A stretch of 64,000 nucleotides of DNA from an uncultured Gammaproteobacteria bacterium (GTDB taxonomy: Bacteria; Pseudomonadota; Gammaproteobacteria; Xanthomonadales; Xanthomonadaceae). The notes beneath the pieces are model-generated. The model was not told where the DNA came from. It worked only from the letters and a program-made list of their open reading frames with translations, and did no database searches. This document shows positions 25,864 through 35,500 of this stretch, piece by piece. The DNA lies in contig CAMPGW010000003.1 in the NCBI GenBank assembly GCA_946885735.1, forward strand, positions 1-64,000, read 5' to 3'. Positions within the stretch are counted from its first letter, which is position 1; the number at the start of each line of letters is the position of its first letter. A program made the position numbers and the translations under genes.

Positions 25864-27756
25864 ATGCCCGCCATGAACGGCGACACGCCCCAGGAGAATC
25901 CGGACCGGCCCTTCGACGGTCGCGAGTTCGTGCGCGAACTGACCACCGCGCCGGGCGTGTACCGGATGATCGGCGCCGACGACGCGACCCTCTACGTGGG
26001 CAAGGCGGCATCGCTGAAGAAGCGCGTCGCGAACTACTTCCGCGCCGACCAGCCGTCCACCCGGATCGCGGCGATGGTGGCGCAGATCGCCCGTATCGAG
26101 GTCACCGTCACCCGCACCGCCGGCGAGGCGCTGCTGCTGGAGAACCAGCTGATCAAGACGCTGCGGCCGCGCTACAACGTGCTGCTGCGCGACGACAAGA
26201 GCTATCCCTACATCCTGCTGACCGACGAGACCTGGCCGCGGCTGGGCTTCCACCGCGGGCCGCGATCGCAGGCCGGACGCTACTTCGGGCCTTACCCGAG
26301 CGCATCCACCGTGCGCGAGACCATGGACCTGATGCAGAAGATATTCAAGCTGCGCAGCTGCGAGGACAGCGTGTTCCGCAACCGCAGCCGGCCCTGCCTG
26401 CAGCACCAGATCGGCCGCTGCGACGCGCCCTGCGTGGGCCTGGTGGCGACGCGGGAATACGACGCCAACGTACGTCGCGCGGTGCTGTTCCTGGAGGGCC
26501 GCAGCAGCGAACTGGTGGACGAGCTGGCGCGCTCGATGGACGCCGCCAGCGCACGCCTCGACTTCGAGCAGGCCGCCAGCCTGCGCGACGCCATCACCGG
26601 CCTGCGCAAGGTGCAGGCGCGGCAATACGTGGAAGGCGAGCACGTGGAGATGGACGTCATCGCCTGCAGCTACACGCCCGCGGCGGCCTGCGTGCTGGTG
26701 ATGAGTTTCCGCGACGGCATGAACCACGGCACGCGTCCCTACTTCCCGAAACTGAACGGGGCCGAGAACGCCGAGGAGGTGCTGTCGGCCTTCGTCGGCC
26801 AGTACTACCTGGAGCGCAAGCCGCCCCGCGAGATCGTGCTCAGCCACGAGATCGCCGACCTGGAACTGTTCGAGAAGGTGTTCGCCGAGCAGGCCGGGCG
26901 GCGGGTCGAGATCAAGTGCAGCGTGCGCGGCGAGCGTGCGCGTTTCCTCGACCTGGCGCGCACCAATGCGGCCCATGCGCTGGATGCGCAAGCGACCAGC
27001 AGCGCGGCGCAGGCGCGCCGCCTGCAGTCCCTGCAGGACCTGCTCGGATTGCCGGCGCCGCCGCAGCGCATCGAATGCTTCGACATCAGCCATACCATGG
27101 GCGAGGCGCCGGTGGCGTCCTGCGTGGTCTTCGACGGGCAGGGGCCGGTGCGCGCGCAGTATCGCCGCTTCAACATCCAGGGCGTGACCGGCGGCGACGA
27201 TTACGCGGCCATGCGCCAGGCCCTGGAACGGCGTTTCCGCCGCGCGCTGGAGGAGGGCGTGCTGCCCGACCTGCTGCTGATCGACGGCGGCGCGGGCCAG
27301 CTGGCGCAGGCGCAGGACGTGGTGGCGTCGCTGGGAATCAGCGGCGTGGCCATGGTTGGCATCGCCAAGGGCGAGGAGCGCCGCGCCGGGCACGAGGCGC
27401 TGGTCTTTCCCGATGGCCGCGAACTGCGGCCCGGCGCCGAGTCGCCAGGACTGCAACTGATCCAGCAGGTGCGCGACGAAGCGCACCGCTTCGCCATCAC
27501 CGGCCACCGCGGGCGGCGCCAGAAGACGCGCGAGACCAGCCGCCTCGAGGACATCGCCGGCATCGGCCCGCGCCGGCGCGCCAGCCTGCTCAAGCATTTC
27601 GGCGGCCTCACCGGCCTGCGCAATGCCGGCATCGAGGAAATCATGCGCGTGGAGGGGGTGAGTGCGGCCCTCGCGCAACGCATCTATGCTTCACTACACG
27701 GGCTCGAAGCCCCCGTTGCGCCGCCAGCCACCGTTCCGCCCCAGGAGTCGCCTTGA
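25864..27756 (+). CDS. uvrC: Excinuclease ABC subunit C
   Basis: A 630-residue nucleotide excision repair nuclease. The N-terminal GIY-YIG domain (APGVYRMIGADDATLYVGKA, about residues 27-46) makes the 3' cut. Next come the Cys-containing CLQHQIGRCDAPCVG block, the UvrB-binding UVR motif (about 200-235), the RNase H-like domain for the 5' cut (IECFDISHTMGE, LLIDGGAGQL) and terminal helix-hairpin-helix units (IAGIGPRRRASLLKHFGG). ATG at 25864; another ATG three codons later is equally possible. Order uvrC-pgsA-tRNAs matches that of enterobacteria. Confidence 0.96.
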   Translation: MPAMNGDTPQENPDRPFDGREFVRELTTAPGVYRMIGADDATLYVGKAASLKKRVANYFRADQPSTRIAAMVAQIARIEVTVTRTAGEALLLENQLIKTLRPRYNVLLRDDKSYPYILLTDETWPRLGFHRGPRSQAGRYFGPYPSASTVRETMDLMQKIFKLRSCEDSVFRNRSRPCLQHQIGRCDAPCVGLVATREYDANVRRAVLFLEGRSSELVDELARSMDAASARLDFEQAASLRDAITGLRKVQARQYVEGEHVEMDVIACSYTPAAACVLVMSFRDGMNHGTRPYFPKLNGAENAEEVLSAFVGQYYLERKPPREIVLSHEIADLELFEKVFAEQAGRRVEIKCSVRGERARFLDLARTNAAHALDAQATSSAAQARRLQSLQDLLGLPAPPQRIECFDISHTMGEAPVASCVVFDGQGPVRAQYRRFNIQGVTGGDDYAAMRQALERRFRRALEEGVLPDLLLIDGGAGQLAQAQDVVASLGISGVAMVGIAKGEERRAGHEALVFPDGRELRPGAESPGLQLIQQVRDEAHRFAITGHRGRRQKTRETSRLEDIAGIGPRRRASLLKHFGGLTGLRNAGIEEIMRVEGVSAALAQRIYASLHGLEAPVAPPATVPPQESP

Positions 27757-28313
27757 ACCTGACCGTTCCCACGATGCTCACGATCCTGCGCATCGTCCTG
27801 GTCCCGGTGCTGGTGTTCTGCTTCTACTGGAGCAACCGGTGGAGCAACGTGCTGGCCTGCGCGGTGTTCGTGCTCGGCGCGCTGACCGACATCCTCGATG
27901 GCTGGATCGCCCGCCGCTACCAGTTGTACTCGGCCTTCGGCGCCTTCCTGGACCCGGTCGCGGACAAGCTGGCGGTCACCGTGGCGCTGTTCCTGATCGT
28001 GCAGTGGCACCACACGGTGCCGATCGCGCTGCTGTCGGCGGTGATCGTCGGTCGCGAGATCACCATCTCGGCCCTGCGCGAATGGATGGCGCAGGTCGGC
28101 GCGCACGGCTTGGTGAAGGTGGCCGGGCTGGGCAAGCTCAAGACCATCGTGCAAATGACCGCGATCAGCTGCCTGATCTTCCGCGAGCCGCTGCTGGGCC
28201 TGCCGATATTCCTGATCGGTGAATGGCTGCTGGGCGTGGCGGCGGCGCTGACGCTGTGGTCGGGCTGGGACTACCTGCGCGCGGCTTGGCCGACCATGCG
28301 CAAGCGCGGCTGA
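27753..28313 (+). CDS. pgsA: CDP-diacylglycerol-glycerol-3-phosphate 3-phosphatidyltransferase
   Basis: A 186-residue membrane enzyme that commits CDP-diacylglycerol to phosphatidylglycerol. It holds the full CDP-alcohol phosphotransferase signature from DILDGWIARR to GAFLDPVADK (about residues 45-70). The start is TTG at 27753 inside the uvrC stop; the strong ribosome site AGGAG 7 nt before it supports this unusual codon. Four or five hydrophobic segments. Confidence 0.95.
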   Translation: MNLTVPTMLTILRIVLVPVLVFCFYWSNRWSNVLACAVFVLGALTDILDGWIARRYQLYSAFGAFLDPVADKLAVTVALFLIVQWHHTVPIALLSAVIVGREITISALREWMAQVGAHGLVKVAGLGKLKTIVQMTAISCLIFREPLLGLPIFLIGEWLLGVAAALTLWSGWDYLRAAWPTMRKRG

Positions 28314-28326
28314 CGCGCGGCGAGGG

Positions 28327-28356
28327 TTGACAGCCGCCGCCGGATCGCGAAAAATA
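28327..28356 (+). promoter_or_regulatory. Predicted promoter of tRNA-Gly
   Basis: A consensus -35 TTGACA (28327-28332) is followed after 17-18 bp by the A/T island AAAAATA (28350-28356), and then a GC-rich discriminator. Transcription would start near 28362, five bases before the tRNA. The -35 lies 13 nt after the pgsA stop. Confidence 0.65.
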
Positions 28357-28366
28357 GGCGTTCTCC

Positions 28367-28442
<76 letters not shown>

Positions 28443-28449
28443 GAATCCC

Positions 28450-28477
28450 AAAACCCCGTTCCGCGGGGTTTTGTCTT
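28450..28477 (+). terminator. Rho-independent terminator after tRNA-Gly
   Basis: AAAACCCCG, a 5-nt loop TTCCG, and CGGGGTTTT form a perfect 9-bp stem (28450-28472) followed by GTCTT. The A/T-rich ends make it work in either direction. It separates tRNA-Gly from the tRNA-Cys/tRNA-Leu pair. Confidence 0.8.
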
Positions 28478-28554
28478 GTAAGGGGTCCCGATCCATCGGG
28501 ATCCGGTTTATCCGGGTGCCGCCCAGTGCGGTAAGCTTCCCCCCGGACGTCACC

Positions 28555-28628
28555 GGCCAGGTGGCAGAGTGGTCATGCAGCGGCCTGCAAAGCCGCGTAC
28601 GCCGGTTCAATTCCGACCCTGGCCTCCA
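28555..28628 (+). tRNA. tRNA-Cys (anticodon GCA)
   Basis: 74 nt with encoded CCA. Acceptor GGCCAGG/CCTGGCC with discriminator T; anticodon arm centred on CCTGCAAAG gives GCA; T arm CCGG-TTCAATT-CCGA. No clear -35/-10 pair was found in the 80 nt after the terminator, although a 6-7 bp inverted repeat (TCCCGAT/ATCGGGA) lies at about 28488-28503. Confidence 0.96.
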
Positions 28629-28680
28629 TCCCTTCCGTCCCGTCCGACGCGAGCGACCCGTCGGGGATTCGCGCGCACCC

Positions 28681-28767
28681 GCCCGGGTGGCGAAACTGGT
28701 AGACGCATGGGACTTAAAATCCCCCGGCCGCAAGGCCATGTGGGTTCGATCCCCACCCCGGGCACCA
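28681..28767 (+). tRNA. tRNA-Leu (anticodon TAA)
   Basis: 87 nt with a long variable arm (CCGGCCGCAAGGCCATG region) as expected for class II tRNA. Acceptor GCCCGGG/CCCGGGC, encoded ACCA end, anticodon loop ACTTAAAAT giving TAA. It follows tRNA-Cys by 52 nt, the same order as glyW-cysT-leuZ of E. coli. Confidence 0.96.
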
Positions 28768-28990
28768 CGGCGATCCGATCCTTCGCCCTTCGATGAAGAG
28801 TCCGTAGCCGCGTCGTTCCGCGTCTGCAATTGACGCTGCGTGTCGCATTGTGCGACTGCGTTGCCACGCAGTTCGCGATGGCGTGACAAGCCTACTAGCA
28901 CGATGGTGCAGGCCTACCATTGGAAGGCAGCGACCGCTTGTTAGCATCGCTCAGCCGCCGGGGGGCGGTTCAATAGCAAGGGGTTTCACG
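28768..28990 (+). other. Intergenic region, no gene seen
   Basis: 223 nt between tRNA-Leu and the secreted protein gene. It must hold the promoter of that gene, but no hexamer pair with proper spacing stood out (a TTGACG at 28830-28835 lacks a partner -10). A ribosome-site-like AAGGGG lies about 9 nt before the start at 28991. No T-tract terminator was found directly after the tRNA. Confidence 0.5.
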
Positions 28991-30190
28991 ATGCGCAACA
29001 TCCGTACCACGGCCAGCCTGCTGGCCATCGCCTGCCTGGGCTTCAGCGGCGCCGCCATGGCGCAGTCGCCCAACGGCTTCGCTTCGATCATCCACGTTCC
29101 GGTGGTGGTGCAGTCGGGGTCCTACTCCAGCACGATCTTCGTTCACAACCCGAACGGTTCGGCCATCGACGTGCAGTTCAACTACACCGGTTCGGCGAGC
29201 ACCACCAGCGCCGGGCCGCTCGATTGTGGCTTGCGCTCGATTCCCGCCGGCTCCACGTCCGCATTCAACTTCTCGTCGATCTGTGCACTGACCGGTCCGA
29301 ACAACTTCGGCAGCATGCGCATCCACGAGACCTCGCCGATCAATCGGCCGATCGCCGTGTACAGCCGCGTCGAGAGCCCGGTCGCCGCCAACGGTTTCTC
29401 GGTCGAGGGTTTCCCGATCGGTGGCTTCGCCAACGACCAGGACGCCAGCGTGGTGCTCGGCCTCAAGCACTCCTTCGTCGCTCCCGGCTACCAGAGCAAC
29501 TGCTTCGTCGGCTCGATCGGCGAGCCGGTCAGCGTGGACGTGGCGCTGTTCAACGCCGAGAACACGCAAATCGGCACGACCCAGACCATCGCGGTACCGG
29601 CGGGCGGCCTGCACCGCATGCTCGACGTGTTTGCTGCCTCCGGCGTGCCGGCCGGCGAACAGTCCAATGTGCGCGCGGTGTTCCACCAGAGCCCGACCCA
29701 GGTGGGCAACCCGTCGTTCTCGGCCTTCTGCACGGTGCAGAACAACACGACCTTCGATGCCGATTTCCGCATCGCCAAGGCGGTCTTCCCGGATGACCTC
29801 GGCCACCAGTACACCTCCACGGTGAACAAGGACGCCCTCGGCAACAACGTGGAGATCCCGGCCGGCGGCAAGGTCGTGTTCGCCAGCTTCGCCAAGCACC
29901 CGGACTACCTGAGCTGCCGCGTCATCGGCGACGGTGCGCCGAACGCCGAGCTGCGCATCCTCGATCCGTCCGGCAACGTGGTGGCGGGCGGCGACAACAT
30001 CGCCGACACCGGCGAGTTCTTCACCGGCGAGAAGTCCACGGTGGCCAACGGCACCAACGGCATCTGGCGCATCGAAGTCGGTGCGCGCGACGGCGCCGGC
30101 ATCCCCGCGGCGAACTTCAACCTGCAGTGCCGCAGCGGCAACGGCGCCTCCAAGCCCTTGGTGGTGGCCTCGCTGGCCGACGACTTCTGA
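28991..30190 (+). CDS. Secreted protein of unknown function, 399 aa
   Basis: I do not recognise a family. Residues 1-24 form a clear Sec signal peptide (MRNIRTT, hydrophobic LLAIACLGFSGAAMA, cleavage before QSPNG). The mature protein is acidic, rich in Gly, Asn, Ser and Val, and looks all-beta: FASIIHVPVVVQSGSYSSTIFV and later IPAGGKVVFASFAKH resemble beta-sandwich strands. It has cysteines spaced for disulfides (CGLRS...SSICALTG, SFSAFCTV, YLSCRV, LQCRS). There is no sortase, PEP-CTERM or membrane anchor at the C-terminus (ends SLADDF). It stands alone with its own strong terminator, so it is probably an abundant exported protein. Confidence 0.8.
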   Translation: MRNIRTTASLLAIACLGFSGAAMAQSPNGFASIIHVPVVVQSGSYSSTIFVHNPNGSAIDVQFNYTGSASTTSAGPLDCGLRSIPAGSTSAFNFSSICALTGPNNFGSMRIHETSPINRPIAVYSRVESPVAANGFSVEGFPIGGFANDQDASVVLGLKHSFVAPGYQSNCFVGSIGEPVSVDVALFNAENTQIGTTQTIAVPAGGLHRMLDVFAASGVPAGEQSNVRAVFHQSPTQVGNPSFSAFCTVQNNTTFDADFRIAKAVFPDDLGHQYTSTVNKDALGNNVEIPAGGKVVFASFAKHPDYLSCRVIGDGAPNAELRILDPSGNVVAGGDNIADTGEFFTGEKSTVANGTNGIWRIEVGARDGAGIPAANFNLQCRSGNGASKPLVVASLADDF

Positions 30191-30244
30191 GTCCGGCGGC
30201 AACGCGTCGCCCTTGTCGGGGCGACGTGCTTGCGGTGACACTAG

Positions 30245-30274
30245 GGCCGCGCAGGTTCGCCTGCGCGGCCTTTT
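30245..30274 (+). terminator. Strong rho-independent terminator
   Basis: GGCCGCGCAGG, loop TTCG, CCTGCGCGGCC: a perfect 11-bp stem with a stable UUCG tetraloop, then TTTT. It ends the transcript of the secreted protein gene 55 nt after its stop. Confidence 0.92.
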
Positions 30275-30291
30275 CATTGCCTGGAGTCGGC

Positions 30292-30804
30292 GTGGCCAGA
30301 TCGTGGCGTGGGTGGTGGGTCCCGGTGCTGGTGCTGGCCTTGTTGGCGGCCTGGTGGTGGCGCGACGGGCCGGGCGCCGCAGCGGAGGATCCGCCCGCTC
30401 CGGAGGCCGTCCCCGCCGTGCACGCGGATCCAGCGAACCGTCCTTCGATTGGCCCGGCACAGACGCCCGTCCTGCCCGGCGGATACGTCGGGCCGGATCC
30501 GTCCAGCCTCTCGCCCGCCGAACGCGATGCGCTTCGCGACGCGGAGGTGGAGCGCAGCGCGGCCGCGCCGCCGCCCGCGACCTTCAAGGACATCGACGGA
30601 CGGCGGAAGGCGTTCCGCTATCCGGACCCCGTGGCCGCGGAATCCGCCGAGCGCACGCGCCAGGCGCGACGCGAGCAGCTGATGCGCGAGCTGGAGGCCG
30701 ATCCGGCACGCTTCGCGCGCACCCATGGGCTCTCGCTCAAGCAGGTGCAGTGGATCGTGGACGGCGAAACCGACTTTCCCGACCGCTTGCTCGAAGCCCG
30801 CTGA
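30292..30804 (+). CDS. Small membrane-anchored hypothetical protein
   Basis: A 170-residue protein of unknown function. One N-terminal transmembrane segment (WWVPVLVLALLAAWWW, about residues 8-23), then a Pro/Ala-rich periplasmic linker, and a charged helical C-terminal half (SAERTRQARREQLMRELEAD, about 110-130). The GTG start at 30292 has GGAG 9 nt before it; the frame is open upstream across the terminator, but nothing supports that part. It overlaps the following oxidoreductase gene by one base (TGATG), so the two are co-transcribed. Confidence 0.7.
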   Translation: MARSWRGWWVPVLVLALLAAWWWRDGPGAAAEDPPAPEAVPAVHADPANRPSIGPAQTPVLPGGYVGPDPSSLSPAERDALRDAEVERSAAAPPPATFKDIDGRRKAFRYPDPVAAESAERTRQARREQLMRELEADPARFARTHGLSLKQVQWIVDGETDFPDRLLEAR

Positions 30805-32435
30805 TGCCGCCGGTCCGGTACTGGCCATTCCTCGCGAGCCTGCTGCTCGCGCTGGCTTCGCTGGTTGGCCTGGTGTTCGATCGCCACTGGATCTGGCCTG
30901 CGCTGGCGTTTGGCGTGCTGGCGGCGGTGGGCATCGCCGACCTGCTGCAGCCGAGCCAGACCCTGCGCCGCAACTATCCCTTGCTCGCGCACCTGCGCTA
31001 CTTCCTCGAGAGTGTCGGCCCGGAAATCCGCCAGTACTTCATCGAGTCCGACAACGACGAACGGCCGTTCTCGCGCGCGCAGCGCTCCATCGTCTACCAG
31101 CGCGCCAAGCACGTGCTCGACAAGCGACCCTTCGGCACCCAGCTCGACGTCTACGCGGAGCGCTACGAGTGGATCAACCATTCGTTGCTGCCGACCTCGC
31201 CGCCGTCCCATGACTTCCGCGTACTGGTGGGCGAGGGCAGCGCGCAGCCGTACTCGGCGAGCGTGTTCAACATCTCTGCGATGAGCTTCGGTTCGCTCTC
31301 GGCCAATGCCATCCGCGCGCTCAACGAGGGCGCGCGGCGCGGCAACTTCTACCACGACACCGGCGAAGGCTCGATCTCGCAGTACCACCGCGAGAACGGG
31401 GGCGACCTGGTGTGGGAAATCGGCTCGGGCTACTTCGGCTGCCGTGACGCCGACGGCCACTTCGACGAGGCGCGTTTCGCCGCGAATGCGAATTCGCCGC
31501 AGGTGAAGATGATCGAGGTGAAGCTTTCGCAGGGCGCCAAGCCCGGGCACGGCGGCGTGCTGCCCGCGGCCAAGGTGACGCCGGAGATCGCCGCGGCCCG
31601 CGGCGTGCCGCTGGGGGTGGACTGCAATTCGCCGGCGCGGCACTCGGCCTTCGACACGCCGGTGGGCCTGCTCCAGTTCGTGGATCGCCTGCGTCGGCTG
31701 TCGGGTGGCAAGCCGACGGGCTTCAAGCTGGCGATCGGCCATCCCTGGGAATGGTTCGCGATCGCCAAGGCCATGCAGGAGACGGGACTGTTGCCCGACT
31801 TCATCGTCGTGGACGGCGGCGAGGGCGGCACCGGCGCGGCGCCGCTGGAGTTCACCGACCATGTCGGCGCGCCGCTGCGCGAGGCCCTGTTGCTGGTCCA
31901 CAACACCCTGGTCGGGCTGTCGCTTCGACACCGGATACGGATCGGCGCGGCCGGCAAGATCATCACCGCCTTCGACATGGCGCGGGCCATGGCGCTCGGG
32001 GCCGACTGGTGCAACGCGGCGCGCGGTTACATGTTCGCGCTCGGCTGCATCCAGTCCATGAGCTGCCACACCGACCGCTGCCCGACCGGCGTGGCGACGC
32101 AGGATCCGTCGCGGCAGCGTGCGCTCGTACCCGCCGACAAGGCCGAGCGCGTGCAGCGCTTCCACGACAACACCCTGGCCGCCCTGCGGGAATTGATTGC
32201 CGCCGCAGGACTGGACCATCCCGGGCAGCTGGGTCCCGAGCACATCATCCGGCGCGTGTCGGCGACCGAGGTGCGCTCGCTTTCGGTCCTCCTGCGCTTC
32301 ATGCAGCCGGGCGAACTGCTGGCCGGCGAGACCCCCGCCCATCCCGTGTTCGAGGCGTTCTGGGCCGATGCGCGCAGCGACTCATTTCGTGCGCCAGAGC
32401 GCGTCATGGCCATGCGGGGCACCAAGATCCGCTGA
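30804..32435 (+). CDS. FMN-binding glutamate synthase family protein
   Basis: A 543-residue protein with two N-terminal membrane helices (about residues 8-50) and then the FMN-binding barrel of the glutamate synthase large subunit: NISAMSFGSLSANAIRALNEGA, KPGHGGVLPAAKVT and VVDGGEGGTGAAPLEF. Cys415, Cys421 and Cys426 follow the C-x5-C-x4-C pattern that binds the [3Fe-4S] cluster in true glutamate synthase. It lacks the amidotransferase domain, so it is a stand-alone member; the electron donor and substrate are unknown. A role as ferredoxin-linked oxidoreductase at the membrane is inference. Confidence 0.88.
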   Translation: MPPVRYWPFLASLLLALASLVGLVFDRHWIWPALAFGVLAAVGIADLLQPSQTLRRNYPLLAHLRYFLESVGPEIRQYFIESDNDERPFSRAQRSIVYQRAKHVLDKRPFGTQLDVYAERYEWINHSLLPTSPPSHDFRVLVGEGSAQPYSASVFNISAMSFGSLSANAIRALNEGARRGNFYHDTGEGSISQYHRENGGDLVWEIGSGYFGCRDADGHFDEARFAANANSPQVKMIEVKLSQGAKPGHGGVLPAAKVTPEIAAARGVPLGVDCNSPARHSAFDTPVGLLQFVDRLRRLSGGKPTGFKLAIGHPWEWFAIAKAMQETGLLPDFIVVDGGEGGTGAAPLEFTDHVGAPLREALLLVHNTLVGLSLRHRIRIGAAGKIITAFDMARAMALGADWCNAARGYMFALGCIQSMSCHTDRCPTGVATQDPSRQRALVPADKAERVQRFHDNTLAALRELIAAAGLDHPGQLGPEHIIRRVSATEVRSLSVLLRFMQPGELLAGETPAHPVFEAFWADARSDSFRAPERVMAMRGTKIR

Positions 32436-32509
32436 GAGCGGCGTGATTCTGTGACCGTCCCGGCTTTCCGCGCGCCTTGCCGCCACGGCAAAAGGCGTAG
32501 TATTTCCGG

Positions 32510-35500
32510 GTGCGTTGGTGCACCGGCACGTGGGCGGGGCAGGGTCTGGATACCACCGGGGAAGCCATTCCGGGAAGCGACAGCATCCGGCAGGCGCCGC
32601 CGCGCCGGCTTTGGCAGTCGCTGCCCGACGGTTTGCTGGTGATCGACACGTCCAGCCGGATCCGATACGCCAATCCGGCGCTTGCCGCGCTGTTCGGACA
32701 TGCCGAAGGCAGCCTGCTCGGCCAGCCGCTGTCGCTGCTGCAGCCGGAGCGCTTGCGATTGCCGCACGCCGAGGGCCTGGCCCACTACACGCGCACCGGG
32801 CGTCGGCGCCTGGAATGGTCGCCGGTGGAGGCGGTCGGACTGCACGCCGACGGCCACGAATTCCCGATCCAGATCACGCTCTTCGACGTCGAGGACGCAG
32901 GGGAGCGGCTGCTGGGAGGCCTGGTGCGCGCCGAGGGCGGGCGGGCGTCGGCGATGCAGGCCGCCTTGCACCGCATCTCCGAAGCCGCCCATGCCGAGCC
33001 CGACCTGCCGGGACTGTTCCGCAAGATCCACACGATCGTGTCGGACCTCATGCCGGCGCGCAATTTCTTCGTCGCCCTTCACGACCCCGAGTCGGACATC
33101 GTCAGCTTTCCCTACTGGATGGACGAATTCGATCCGGTCCCTGAGCCCAGGCCCCTGGCCGAGCGCCGCGGCCTGACCGACGTCGTGCTGCGTACGGGCG
33201 AGCCCTTGCTGCTTTCGCCGGAGATGGGCGATTCCCGCGACGTGCTCGGCGATGCGGCGGACCTGGTCGGTACCGACGGCGTGGACTGGCTCGGCATCCC
33301 GCTAAAGACTGCGCGCGGCACCATCGGCGTGTTGACCGTGCAGAGCTACTCGGGCGAGTTGCGTTACACCGACCGCCACAAGCAGCTGTTGCAGTTCGTT
33401 TCCGACCAGGTGGCCTCGGCGATCGAGCGCAAGCAGGCGCAACAGTACCTCGAGCTGAGCGAGGAGCGCTTCCGCAGCGTATTCGACCAGAGCCCGATCA
33501 TGATCTGCCTGCTGAGCTTCCCGGAAGGGCAGTTCCAGGAGATGAATGCCGCGGCGGTCGAGGGATTTGGCTGGCAGCGCGAGGAAATCCTCGGCAAGAC
33601 GTCCACTGACCTGAACGTGTGGGTGGATCTCGACGACCGCAGGCGCTACCTCGAGATGTTGCTGGGGCAGGGCGGCGTCAGGAACTTCGAGACCAGGATG
33701 CGCCGCCGCAACGGCGAGATATTCACCGTGCTCTACAGCGGCAGCCTGGTACAGCTGGGCGACCGCACTTACAGCCTGAATTCGATCCAGGACATCGACG
33801 AGCGCAAGCGCGCCGAGGCTCGACTGCTCGAGAGCGAGCAGCAATTCAGGAGCGCGTTCGACCACAGCACGATCGGCATGGCGCTGGTCGCGCGCGACGG
33901 CCGCTTCCTGAAAGTGAATTCCTGCCTCTGCGCCCTGGTGGGTTACGGCGAGGACGAACTCCTGGCCAGGACCTTCCAGGACATCACCCATCCCGACGAC
34001 CTGGCGCAGGACCTGGCGCTGCTGTCGCAGCTCGAATCGGGCGCGATTCCCAGCTATTCGATGGAGAAGCGCTACCTGCACCGGGAAGGAGGCACCGTGC
34101 TGGCACGCCTGGTGGTCGCCCTGGTCCGCGACAACGCCGGCAAGCCCAGGCACTTCATCTCGCAGGTCGAGGACATCACCGAGCGGCGGCGCGCCGAGGA
34201 GTGGCAGCGCCATTACGGCGACATGCTGAAGATGATCACGGCCGAGGCCGCGCTCCCGGACGTGCTCGATTCGCTGGCGCGCTTCGCCGAGCGCCAGTCC
34301 GAGGGACTGCTGTGCTCGATCCTGCTGCTTTCGGCCGACGGAAAGCGTCTGGTGCATGGCTCGGGTCCGAGCCTGCCGACCTTCTACACGGCCGCGCTCG
34401 ACGGCACCGAGATCGGCCCCGAGGTGGGGACCTGCGGCGTTGCGGCGTACAACGCGAAGCCGAGCATCGCCGAGGACATCCGCACGCATCCCAACTGGGT
34501 GCCCTGGCGACCGCTGGCCGACCGGGCCGGGCTGCGCGCCTGCTGGTCGCATCCGATCCTTTCTTCGGACGGCCGCGTGCTGGGCACCTTCGCCGTCTAC
34601 CGCGCAGTGCCCGGCGCACCGCGGCCCGCCGAGATCGAGCTGATCGAGCGCTCGGCCGGACTGGCGGCGATCGCGCTCGAGCGCGCGCGCCACCACGAGG
34701 AGCGGCGGCTGGCGAAGGTGGTCTTCGAGCAGAGCCTGGAAGGCATCATGGTCACCGACCTCGACAACCGGGTGCTCATGGTCAACCGCGCCTTCGAGCA
34801 GCTCACCGGCTGGAGCGGCCTCGAGCTGGCGGGCAAGCAACCGGTCATCGTCGATCCCGCGCGCGAGGACGCCCCGTTGCGCGATGCGCGCACCGAGGCC
34901 GTGGCGACGCTGGGTCGCTGGTCGGGCGAGGTGTGGGGCCGCAAGAAGTCGGGCGAGTCGTATCCCCTGGCGTTGTCGGTGGCGAGCGTGTCCGATGCGA
35001 GCGGCGCGCGCAGCCACACCATCAGCATCCTGTCCGACGTCAGTGACCAGAAGATCCAGGCCGCGCGGATCGAACAGCTGGCCTTCTACGACTCGCTCAC
35101 CGGCTTGCCCAACCGGGCGCTGTTCCTCGACCGGCTCGAGCAGACGCTGGGCAACTGCCGGCGCCACGGCAGCCATGGCGCGATCCTGTTCCTGGACCTG
35201 GATCGCTTCAAGGAAATCAACGACAGCCTCGGCCACGCGGTCGGCGACCTCGCGCTGGCGGAAGTCGCGCGGCGCTTCCAGAGCGCCTCGCGCAAGGAAG
35301 AGACGCTGGCGCGTCTGGGCGGCGACGAATTCGTGCTGATCGCCGAGGGCGCCGACCACCAGACCGCGGTGCGCATCGCCAGCCGCCTGCAGCGCGTGCT
35401 GGTCGAGCCGCTGGACCTGATGGGGCAGCCCTACAGCGTCGGCGCCAGCATCGGCATCGCCTTCTACCCTGCCGACGGCCAGACCTCCGAGGACCTGATC

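Noticed and set aside
28681..28990. Integration site (att) at tRNA-Leu or tRNA-Val
   Set aside because: No integrase gene and no direct repeat of the tRNA 3' end downstream were seen.
30127..30291. Upstream part of the 30127-30804 frame as coding
   Set aside because: It overlaps the end of the secreted protein gene and the strong terminator; the GTG at 30292 has a ribosome site and starts the membrane segment properly.
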